From Bryopsis sp. KO-2023 (Eukaryota > Chlorophyta > Ulvophyceae > Bryopsidales > Bryopsidaceae), in NCBI GenBank assembly GCA_030272585.1, contig BSYQ01000004.1:1612001-1676000 (forward strand): 64,000 bases of DNA, given 5' to 3'. The translations under genes were made by a program, and so were the position numbers. Positions 30,801 through 39,974 of the stretch are shown here, in pieces. The notes below the pieces were generated by a model. That model was not told the DNA's origin, searched no databases, and saw nothing but the letters and a program-made list of their open reading frames with translations. The first letter of the stretch is position 1, and each line of letters opens with the position of its first letter.

Positions 30801-31348
30801 CTAAGAAAGGGAAGGACCAAGGGGCTGAAACTGCAAACCATGTGAAGGCTGTTGTCCAATGTTGTGATTGCTTGAAATTGAGAGCCATATTCACCAAAGT
30901 GGCTTGGAGGGGGCCACGAAGCGAACATGCATCGATGGTGAAAGAGGTTGCAGGTCAGGTTGACTACTGTTGTGGCAGATCACTGGTTGATTCAGAGCAC
31001 GCACTATTTGAGAAAGCGCATGTGCGCACATCTCTTGAATGTTGGACCTATGTTGAACGGGAGCTGTATACATGTCAAGGTCAAGTTTTTATTCCCGACA
31101 GAGTGCACGATTCGCTTGATATTACAAGCTTGAAAAATATTTGCGCGGTCTGTGGCTTGAGAAACGGGAGAGAATGGCCTGATTTTGATTCGATTAAAGA
31201 AGAATATGGAACAGTTTACCCCATGTGCGAAGAGTGCCATGGTGATGGAGCACTACCTTTACATGGATCCAAAAGAAAGAAAAATTCGAACCTTCGGGCA
31301 GGTCTGGCTGCCAGAAAAAAAGCGAGGGCTTTGTACCAGAAAAAATAG
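27875..31348 (+). CDS. Putative DDE transposase of the TIR transposon
   Basis: 1157 aa from the ATG at 27875. The frame is open back to 27743 but without another ATG. The N-terminal half is Lys-rich and unrecognised. A catalytic core is suggested by SVDDKAKG (about residue 609 of the ATG form), QSDGGPDRN (about 718) and CPGHSFRNRVERCMSVLN (about 761-778), giving an ordered D, D, E set. From memory, similar VDDKA, SDGGPD and PGHS...VER proteins occur in many copies in sponge and cnidarian genomes without a named family. The C-terminus has several Cys pairs (CTCPWC, CCDC, CAVC, CEEC) suggesting zinc ribbons. No stop or frameshift, so it may be functional. Confidence 0.8.
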   Translation: MKVVLLHVQDGEHKSLQRPLSILLSEEETWLEVLKKKGPRELPPTHLLELWTADKTGNFHKCEARLITCCAWEHVDAVGVKQARFVINKEVEMGVSSMGESSQPPPKSAFDVLMKNAKKHVHFVKKRKDICGYDKVFNLLVEWMEIGGFGCTFSQVERTKAFLEKAASFFFKLTQEVVDGVNAKNPRDLQIPKEFLGEFSAKNPEKNLLDRKIVGHKKKPTSSKILTDCLIELGALEYMIWATEQEGLRDLFFKLLQAKRALSHYFRYLEGAIERTTRAHEREETEIVENSKVKWIGKLPQKSTVAARYAKLNEAITRSERYKVLYLVDFFPTFENRTQKFRFLSGLELDYSIQLWSYVPGGNHDGVHCLWKVHDQKRDLDGTKNMQCIAECLREAEAYFSRRMRQKLMELYCSPIAKMPKAMARHLLREYLGDASAPVSRNQHEVDVRLQLILGGCENAGFLQDFRAMNGRKDDPEIGKFFEALGTVIDQRAEVHERRHGQTLYKPLALSTKGLINETISFLKDKHCTEDLSTVGVKVPSERWVQLQFQPKDPTSRAGLQYTGRFQVRWRIQRGLLRKWHIDSHYVNALWRYIDQFCIENRQNTLLVSVDDKAKGSIGEPEEPVLISKKTAKKSLAHADLELGCLDHDFCVCSFTPSALLRIDIPEDINSGSFYRGDLFVVTKDTITQASNTWSHLVELENAMMDEEVGKPIVVVQSDGGPDRNIKFATVKICWLGFFIRNDIDYLVVTRTCPGHSFRNRVERCMSVLNMGLQNVALARNRLENEVFERQMHSAHSMAGIRDLCASVDGFEEQYLEAVSPALKFVDESFSKLEWTGTPVQCLAPAKSEEVSSLMNEIRELMSIDDPTKVSSKALLANKFLQSIMKEHVFESDYMLVIKKKVGCTCPWCDGEQPIIKKPRLKRVPDFLPLPRPQQQRDGEDGTLHYETYEVMKELKGELGDCHQPSKNMKAHDHITKKGKDQGAETANHVKAVVQCCDCLKLRAIFTKVAWRGPRSEHASMVKEVAGQVDYCCGRSLVDSEHALFEKAHVRTSLECWTYVERELYTCQGQVFIPDRVHDSLDITSLKNICAVCGLRNGREWPDFDSIKEEYGTVYPMCEECHGDGALPLHGSKRKKNSNLRAGLAARKKARALYQKK

Positions 31349-31710
31349 GGAGGTCTGTTGGATTGGTGTTGATAGGTGACAAGACAGTTATTGGAAGCTT
31401 GGAAAGACAAGTGGTTACAGGCCCATCCTTTTTTCTTTCGTGTGTGGGGAGAATTTTTATTTTCCTTTGATTTTTCTTTTTTTTGGAAGGTAGCTGACAA
31501 GTAGTTTTTCAGCAGGGTTCAGAGGGACGTTTGTTATTTTTTGATGGATTGAAGGACTATCTTGTTGAAATTTTCGATATTGTTGTCTTTTTGGAAATAG
31601 TCAGCAGTTCCTTGGATATTTTTAGGAAATTGATCCATTTTGACTCATTTTACAAAAATATCCGTTTTACAACATCCCCCCCCCCCCTTCAAAAAAAATA
31701 GGATCGTTAT
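31349..31710. other. Non-coding right subterminal region of the DNA transposon
   Basis: T-rich DNA between the transposase stop and the right TIR, with a poly-C run at about 31675-31688. No gene seen. Confidence 0.6.
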
Positions 31711-31744
31711 GTAACGCGAAACAACTTATTAAATTCGTAAAGCC
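31711..31744 (-). repeat. Right terminal inverted repeat of the DNA transposon
   Basis: The 34-bp repeat is the inverted partner of 27501-27534, followed by the TAA duplication at 31745-31747. Confidence 0.93.
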
Positions 31745-34586
31745 TAAGCACGAATCATATACTCGAACGTATCCTTATCGACCAAGTAGCTTTGGCCCTG
31801 ATGCTTGACGACGGCTCTCCTCAGTAGGGTTACATCTGTTTCCCCGTTTTCTGCGATTTCCGCGAGAGCATACTGGACGTTACCGTAGAAGCTCCAAAAA
31901 ACTGGCAGGCCAACCATGGTAACTTTTGCGACCTGTCCTTGTCCTTCCAAAGGAGCCAAGTGACCATGCTTCGCAAAGAGAACGTCCAATGACATCTCAG
32001 GAGAAACACGTTTGAGATAATCGAAGTCCACACAGTCGTCTTCGCCCTCAATGGCCATTTCCTGGACTTTGCCGTCTCCTGCTATTGCTTCGAGGATACC
32101 ACCAACGACATCCTCCCCGTTCACATCCTCTATACCCCGATCAATGAAGTCGAAGAACGCGTTGCCTGCCAAGTGTCCGTACTCCCCGATGATTTTCGAC
32201 AGTGGGGTGCTTCCATCCAAATTTTCCTTCAGACCGGCGTCGACACAGTAGTCTTCACCGTCGTGCTTGACAGTCGCGATACGGTGCAGAAGACCCCCCT
32301 TTTCGACGTGGAGTATTGTCGCGTTCAATTTGGCCCCATCTGATCTTGTTATCACTCCTCCCTCGAATTTCCTCCTCAGCCTGAAACGATCCGCCCCTCC
32401 TACCGTGAGCTTTCCATCTTGCTCGATCGATTCGTCCATAGGCAGTGGAGACCCCGTGTTGGTAATGTCACTGAGCTGAGTATCGTGCTGTTGACCCTCC
32501 GACTCCACCCTCACAATATCCTCAACTTCCCCACTTTCTCCCTCCACTCTTCTCATTTCGTATCCGGTCTCTTTCACGAGCACAGCTTCTATCATTCTTG
32601 TTTCCCCTGGTTCTCCCATCGCCAAGCTTGACGACGGTGTTTCTTCCCCGTACATTTCGACGATGTTCACGACAGCGGGGTATTCCTTTTCAGAAGCCCC
32701 CAGCTCCACCACACACTGTGTCCCAGCATCTCCAAGAACAGCAATCCGACGCTCTTCCCCTGTTGTGGAAGATGCTGCGGGGTAGTGGATGGGTACACCG
32801 CTGTCGTTCACAATAGCGCGGCTCTCAGCGACCTCGTATGTTCTGGCCCCTTCATCGTTTTGAGGCGCAAGCTGCTCAGCAAAGCAGGAAATCGTTGAAT
32901 CAAAACCGGCAGGTGGACCCTCGCCCTGGCCATCAGCCAGTGTGATCAAATCGTGTTCCAAACTCCTGGCCCCCTCATGCACGCTTGACTCTAATCTTGG
33001 TGACATCATGCTGCTGGCAAGAGTTGAAACAATTGCTGCCAGGCATTCTTTCTCTTGTTCAATCTCTTTCATCAACGACAAGCGTTCGGCCTGATGGAAC
33101 GATGGAAGAGCATTTTATGAGATTCGAAAAAAAGACTTTTGCTGGAGGTGGTGAAAGACGGACTTTCAGAAGGGGAAGGTACCTCCAGTTGCTGCAAGTT
33201 TCCAGGTGTTGATGCACGGCTCTCGGCCTCCTCATGCTCTTCCATGACCTTCATGAGAACGCCGAGGTGCTCTTCTAGCTTCTGTTTCTCCTGCTGGAGC
33301 GTTTGTCTCTCTTTGTCAATCTCCGCCTCAAGAATTTCCGCTTCCTCTTTGAGTTGCGCCACGCTTACACCATCGCCATCAGCATTCCCTGTGCTCTCCT
33401 CATGAACAGGCGGCAACCCTTCCAGAGGATCCTTTGAGGAATTTGCTTGAGTGTGAACAACAGAGAGCGACAGAGAACATGAGTCGCCATTGGTAGAAAG
33501 CGACACCTTGACGCTTTCGTCGAGATGGTCAGTCGATCCGGTTTCCACCCTTTGGCCGTCATCCAGCTTCGCCTCTGAACAACCATCCTTAAGCCCGCTT
33601 GGAGCGATCGCAACAGTTACCTTCACAGAATCCCCCTCCTGGTGCATTTCAAGAACTACACACTCTTGGGAGGTCTCTGTGGTGCATGGTTTTTGGATAT
33701 CTGGGGTTTTCTCTCGTTCCGCGTTCCCCAAGCCATCATTTGGCTTTGAATCTTTTGAGACAGATTCTCTTGCTTCTCTCCCCGTTGCAATTGTTTCAAT
33801 CATCGCTTTTCCCCCTTGCTTGATTTTGCCTCCAGACACTTGCGAATCTTGCAGCAACGTTTCATCTCTAGTTCTTAGAGTCCCAAAATCCCCTTCAGTC
33901 TCTCCCAGGTTTGCGCGATCATTTTCGGGATTGACTGGAACAACCTGGGTCCGATCTTCTTTCATCCTCATTTCAGAAGTAGTTCCTGGGACCGTCTTTG
34001 CTCCTTCGCCCATTTTTAATTCGCTCAGCGCCCTTTCCTGCTCCCCAGTATTCAGTTGCCGTTGAGGAGTCACAACAAGTGAAACCCCGTCCATCAGATA
34101 AGCCATTTCGAGACGAACGCGTTCAGATCTCTGGGAATCACTGCCAACAATTTTTGTGACACCAGATAGACTCTCATCACTTTCGCACTGATCCCCGCCA
34201 CTGGACGCATCGTCAGGACACCCCCCTGGGGAACGTGGCTGGTCTTCCCTAGTTTGCGTTGAACTGGACGCATCTTTTCCAGAGTTGCTTCTGACAGCTT
34301 GACCTCGCTCATTTCCATCCCCTATCGATGAAATAGCTGGCGGGCAATTGTCTGTCGACGGTGGTGTGTCAGAAGCGCACCGAAGAGGCGAGGAAGCCAG
34401 GGAGTTTGTCTCTTGAGATCGCTCTGTGCTACTGCCCTGATAGCAAAATGAACGCCCCATTGAGCACAGATTGCAAAACAAATGTTGAGGTACGATTCGT
34501 TCGACCAAAGCACTTGTTGCACCTTTGTCAACAGTGCGAATTCGAACAGCAATGTTACATTTTTTGGTGATCTTTGTTTGGGCCAC
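31744..34586 (-). pseudogene. 5' half of the transposon-split repeat-module gene
   Basis: Two blocks: 34586-33183 and 33090-31745, joined by a 92-bp intron (33182-33091; donor GGAG|GTACCT, acceptor CATCAG|GCC) that keeps frame and continues one coiled coil across the junction. The first block opens at a TTTTTTCCAG acceptor, so at least one upstream exon is missing from the model; candidate exon-like frames lie at 34650-35130. Residues of block one are Ser/Glu-rich and low-complexity. Block two holds at least four modules, for example RIATVKHDGEDYCVDAGLKE...GEYGHLAG. The last module is cut after TFEYMIRA. There the stop TAG is formed from the TA of the duplication and the first G of the TIR. 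Function unknown. Confidence 0.75.
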
Positions 34587-35836
34587 CTGGAAAAAATATG
34601 AAGGATTGCTTATGCGACTTCACTGAATCACAGTATGCTTCAATTGAGGCACAATTCTAATTCATACTGAAGAGCTCTACAAACCTCATTTGAGGGAGCC
34701 GATTTCTTGGCTTCAGCCAGAAGTGTTCTGCTTCCAGTGCGGCATTGGGAAGCTTGGTTTGGTGGCGTCTCATCCTGGGTTCCTAGGTATGTACGTCGAA
34801 GTTCACTTGAGGTGATCCACAACACATAGAATTGGCAGCTCCATTTATTTTTTAACACAAACCTTCTCTGCGCTTTGTGCTTTTGAGGGCCAGGAGCTTC
34901 TTTTCAGCCACACAAAGCTGAACTCCGTAAGACAGAAGGTCTCTTCGATTCCAGTGGCAGCCAGGCCCTCGGTCGAAACACCCTGCACGCACGTGCGACA
35001 GGGACACGCGTCTCCACCAGTTATGGTACAAGAATTTCATTGGATTCATTGGATGTACGAGGTCCTTCTCGCACAAACAGGTTCTGGTCTCCTTGCAATT
35101 ACTGGACCCGGAGATGAAGAACGAGCGCAAACCGGGTTATTTATAAGGGGTAGGTTTGACTGAGTTTCTGTTGAGTTTCTGTCGAGCGAGCGATATCACG
35201 TGGTTGACCAGGCTTAGAGTTTCTGGAACGATATCACGTGCCTTTTGGAGTGAGAAGGAGAAACACCCAACAAATAGAGACACCAAGGTGCACACATACA
35301 TATTAAAAAAAAAACACCACCACCACCAATAATAAAGAGCCTCATTTTTCATGGCACACATCCAGAGCATACATGCATTCTTCATTTTACAAAGCTGATT
35401 CACAAAAGCCACCTGAGTGTAATTCAAAACTGCACATAAAACATGCTCTCCCCCCTCCCCCCTCCAGCCTTTGAAGAACAAACTATCAAAAAGCTCTGCT
35501 TTGTTCTGTCTGGACTGGTAGCGTGGATCATCAACACCACTACGTCCAGAAAAAAAAAAAGCTACAGCTCCAAAAGGAACCAAAAAGAAAACCCAAAGAC
35601 AAAAACCCAAATTTTTCGTTGAAAGAGGGAAGAAACCGAACGACAACCTACTCCAGTGGCGTCAATACATTTTGAAGTATGGATCTTCATTTCACTAACA
35701 TCCATCCAGAGTGAGACATGCCAAATCGTCGATTTTATTTTTTTAACCCAAAAAAAATAATATATTTCTCGGAACTGATAGTCAGCGCACACAACTGAAA
35801 GATCGTATTTTCTCAAAACAAGGTTCGCCGGCGTAC
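34587..35836. other. Upstream intron/exon candidates of the repeat gene, then intergenic DNA
   Basis: The first ~100 bp is the intron shared with 20.98-21.09 kb. On minus, two exon-like frames with GT donors (ending ...SAPSNE|GTTTGT near 34685 and ...KSTKRREG|GTTTGTG near 34863) may belong to the repeat gene, but phases do not fit simply. From 35140 to 35836 I see only low-complexity T/A-rich DNA and a (CAC) microsatellite near 35315. Confidence 0.35.
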
Positions 35837-38800
35837 TCAGCCGAGCGCGGCCACGACCTCATCTTTGCTGGTCCTACAGAAGTCTGTGTTGCAGACCGAG
35901 TTTGAGAAAGTCAGGCATTTGCACGCATCATCCGCTGGCGAATCGCCAACCATGTTCAAAGTCGTCGGGTCAGATCCTCGGCTCAAAAGAGCTTCGATGT
36001 TGGATTTTCGACCGCTCAAGGAGGCATAATGCAAAGGAATATTGCCATCTCTGTCTTTGGCATCGATCTCCGCACCCGCATCCAACAGGGCAAAAATAAT
36101 TTCAGCGTTGTCTGGACCCTGAGCGGCGGAATGCATGGCGGATTTCAGCACACCGTTCTTGACGTTGACATTGGCACCTCTGCTGATCAACTCCATAACA
36201 ACATTCTCGTTTCCCTTCTCGGCAGCGATCATGAGGGCCGTCGCGCCGCCACTCCGGAAACCTTCGATGTCGGCGCCGCCAATGAGGAGGACGCCCACAG
36301 CTCCTGCGTGGTTGCGCTCGGCTGCGTAAAAAATGGCGGGCACCCCTTCAATACTTTTCGCTTCCAAATTAGCCCCTTGAGCTGCCAAAACCTTCACCAC
36401 CTCGCCGAAGCCTTGGTATGCCGCGAGGATCACGGCTGTGAAGCCAAGGTTATCGGCGGCGCATGTGTCCGCTCCACTCTCTAACAGCAACGACACCACT
36501 TCGGCGTGGCCTTTGAACGCAGCATTCAAAAGGGCAGTTCTTTCCCTTTCTCCCTTTGTTTCGATGTCCACACCGTTTGCAATCTGTGTTTGCACAGTGG
36601 CGAGGTCACCTTCGCTCGCAGCCGTCAGGAAAGCATCTGCGGAGGCCGGACCCTGCGTTGGCAAAAACATGAAAACAAAAATGATCGAACTGAACCCCAT
36701 CATGGCGGACCAGTTGCATTCCAACTCAAATATGGGTACACACGAATCTCGAAAGCAACTCGATGCGAACGAACCACATGTTGAAGCGAACGAACCACAT
36801 GTTGAGAAGAATTTCCGTTGCCTGCATGACTTCAAAATTCTCTAAACATTCGGAGTTTCAAATGAATCAGTTGCAGTTGGGAAAGCAACTATGTTGAAAT
36901 TGCCTTCAAATTGGACATAATAAATTGGCAAGGGAATTCAATTGCAAGATGAATACAAATTCTTGGCATGTGAAACAGCCACACACTGGTAAAATAATCG
37001 CAAGTGTACAGTGAACTGTGAATTTTCACTTTCTGGAACCACCACTCTCCCAGAGGTTTTCTTCCTTTAAATGTATTAACATCATGTCTCAAATCCCCAT
37101 CTTGGGGCCACTGGTTTCAGAACAATAAAGTGAGGTCCCTGTATCCTATCCTCCACAGTGTGGAAATAGGAAAAAATGAAATTACTAGCTATTGTTACCG
37201 TGCTTGGAGGCGGCTCCATAGGAGAGGTAGTCAGAGGAACTCCAGCTGGAGTTGCCGTCCCCGTCTGGAGTATTGCAAAATTTGAGAAACAATCAGTTGT
37301 CAAAATTTGACATTTAAAGCTTTGTCTTGGTCTGCATTCAATTTCAACAGCACTCGAAAATTATTTCCAATGACCTACCATTTTTCCATCAATCCAGATA
37401 CGGAAAAAGCTGATACTGGCGTACACACCAGGCTTGTATTTGCCCGCAGACAAATCTCCAGAATCCTTTGGTCCAAACGACACAAGGCCCAGCGTGTCGA
37501 ATTGCGGGTTTCCACTTGCATCAAGCAGTACGAAAGGGCTTCCCGAATCACCTGAATCAGGTTTTAGACATTCTCAAATTTGCATCCTTTTTTACTTTTG
37601 GAAAAATACACACAAAAGATAGGATGATCGAAAAATACCACGTCAGAATCCAAAGAATTGGTTATGGGCATGAAGAAGGTGCTGTTTTGGGTTGTAAAAG
37701 GAAAAAAAAAAAAAGCACTGTTTTTTCTGGCAGTTTGTGAACTCCTAGCAAAGCTGGGGGGAAAAATGGGTGAAAAACAAAAAAATACCCGACCCTTACC
37801 ATGACATAATCCATGGTTCAGGGCATGAGCGCACATCATGTCATTTTTGAGCTGTGACCATGCATTCTGGCAGTTGGTAGCACTGACCAGCTCCAAATCC
37901 CTGGCAACCTGCAAAGTGGCACTCAATGGCCCAAAGGCAGTGGTTCTTCCCCACCCAAGTACAGCCAATAATTCGCCTGGTCCCATGGAATGACCAGCTG
38001 CCACCATACTCAGTTTTCCAGTGGATTCATTTTCCAGCTCAACCAGGGCGATGTCATAACCATTGTCAGTATTTCCGGTCCACCTCTCATGCGAAATCAC
38101 GCGTACGGCACGAATTGTCTGCACGTTCAATAGGTTAGGCTAGGTTAGCATCTGCAAACCGCTGTGGGAAATTGTATTGAGTTTGGTATGTTGACCAATT
38201 CTTCGCATGCAAAAAAACTGCAGTGAATCTCCACTTGCCAAAACAGAAAAGCTCAGCAGTCAGCAGCAAACCGAAACTGGGAAAAAAAAGTATTCAATAT
38301 TTCATTTCATGAATAAAGACACTCAGCATCATTTTCTGCACTGTACAAAACCATAAATCAAACCACAGTTCCACTCCATTCACCCTCAATCCTTTTCCTC
38401 TCATCGATGTCCAGTATCTCATAAAACTGAACATTGACATTTTCCGATATCCTGTCGGCAATTACCTCAGGTTCATCATTGATCCCCAGTCCACCAATGT
38501 ATACTATTGGAATGCCCAGTAACCTGGTCCCTGAGATACAATGTGCCGCCGTTAAAACCCATTTCTTATTGATCATCACTCCACCATATCCGTGTTCCCG
38601 GCTTCCAAGCCTTCTCAAAGAACAAGCATAAGGATATCTCCCCGAAGTGGCGCCTTCTCCTCCCTAAATCAACAAAAAAACACATATGTCTGTCTGACTG
38701 ATTACCAAACCAGAACAAAATGAACACATTCCAAATTCCATCAAGTCCAATGGACAGTCGTACCGCGATAAACGAAGAGGCCCCCCCGCTTTGCAGAAGT

Positions 38801-39213
38801 TTTCTCGCTGCGAGGTGGTCTGCGAGTTGAGCTATGGAAAGTTCCTTCTTGTCCACCGCCTGCATGTCAAAAAAAGGAGATCGTCACGCTCCGCTGCGGT
38901 AACGTGCCCCGCACCCGTCCAAGATTCACATGGATCAAAAATCGCACCTGCTGAACCAGGCTCCCGCCGCCATTCGTGTTGTCTGCGTGGAGAACATGGC
39001 GGTCGGTATTCCTTGCTTATGCAAGCAACATTATGTTTTCTCTTTGTATTTGGCCGAAAATGGACGTGTTAAGAAGGGGTTCGTAAAAATGGATCGACAA
39101 ACGCTTTTCGCTTAAAAGACACCTTGATGTGCAGCGCTGTCGCCGCAGAAAAGGATGCACAGGATGAATGTGTTTACGAAAGCGAGCAGCAGCCGCCTTT
39201 CTGAGTGGAACAT
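35837..39213 (-). CDS. Secreted S1 serine protease fused to ankyrin repeats (gene 1)
   Basis: Eight exons on minus: 39213-39123, 38982-38948, 38859-38764, 38663-38466, 38118-37800, 37551-37379, 37264-37199, 36652-35837. All have GT/AG ends, with matching phases and no stops, giving 597 aa. Residues 1-28 are a signal peptide (MFHSERRLLLAFVN...). Residues 31-74 look like a propeptide. The S1 domain, about 75-303, has LTAAHC (His115), DIALV (Asp162) and GDSGSP (Ser249). Position 189 of trypsin numbering is Gly, not Asp, so Arg/Lys specificity is not expected. Residues 305-326 are a Thr/Pro linker. Ankyrin repeats fill about 328-560 in one exon, then a Cys-rich tail (DACKCLTF, CNTDFC). The last exon could instead be a separate gene starting with a signal peptide at 36703, but its T-rich upstream ends in a good CAG acceptor in phase. 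Confidence 0.8.
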
Positions 39214-39974
39214 TTTTTGAAGGTGCAACAAAGCAGCGCAAGTGGAAAAGAAAACTGAACAAGGTGAGGTTGGGGAACGCTTTCAAGAAATCTTTCACAA
39301 TCACATCGTTGGCACTTTGTAGCTTCCAGAAAGGATGAGGGTCGATTTGGGGAGATATTTCTTTTGAAAGCAATTTTCGTTTTTTGGAACAGGCTGTCTT
39401 GTTGAACCACAGCTGTGGTGTTGGGAATTCTGAAGAAAGAGGAACGTAAAATTCTGGGAAAAATGGAAGGAGGGTCCTTGCGGAAGGATGTGCACTTGTA
39501 TGCATACTTGAAATCTCCAGAGCGAGATGTCTGTTCCCTGGCTGTGAGTATAGGCATTTGCCCAAAAAAGAAATACAGTCCCCTGGTGTTTGGTAGACTT
39601 ACTGGGCCGCATCTTCGCATGAAATTATTTTTGTTTGTTTGTTTGTTTGTTTGATGGGAATACAATTGTGGGATCGGAACCGCCTCGGATATGGAGCGTC
39701 GCTGGTTACAGGGTGTGCAGTTCGGGTGTGAAGTCCTTTCGAGATCTGCGGATGGGGTTTTTAAGCGCCGTCAGTGAATCCCAACCAACGTCCTTGGACT
39801 GTTTGAATTCATGCGCGCCTACCAGAGGTGTTGGAAGAAGAAGCACGCGGACCAGATAGCTGCACATCCAAAACTGCACGTGTATTGGATCAGTGGCGGC
39901 TCGAACTCCCTCAATTTTCGCAATCTCAGACCATTCTCCTCATAGGATCGAACGCGGGGTGGAACCGGCTTCTT
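39214..39974. promoter_or_regulatory. Shared divergent promoter region between protease-ankyrin genes 1 and 2
   Basis: A 761-bp gap separates the two ATG codons of head-to-head genes. The part from about 39661 on is repeated upstream of the decayed copy at about 44590-44885, showing that the promoter was duplicated with the gene. I cannot name individual elements. Confidence 0.45.

Larger units (their letters stand above)
27498..31747 (+). mobile_element. TIR DNA transposon with DDE-type transposase, TAA target duplication
   Basis: The element itself is 27501-31744 (4244 bp). Its ends are 34-bp terminal inverted repeats matching at 30 of 34 positions, starting GG[G/C]TTTACGAA and ending GTTGTTTCGCGTTAC. 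A TAA triplet flanks each side (27498-27500, 31745-31747). Poly-C tracts lie just inside both TIRs. It carries one long ORF. It interrupts an exon of the minus-strand repeat gene. The 3-bp duplication recalls PIF/Harbinger elements, but the protein does not look like that transposase, so I leave the superfamily open. Confidence 0.93.

Noticed and set aside
35137..35646. Minus-strand frame rich in Phe/Trp
   Set aside because: Low-complexity translation of A-rich and CAC-repeat DNA.
36652..36703. Signal peptide MMGFSSIIFVFMFLPTQGPASA starting a stand-alone ankyrin gene
   Set aside because: The same bases form a T-rich tract ending in CAG that splices in phase to the protease linker exon, as in gene 2. 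Kept only as the alternative model.
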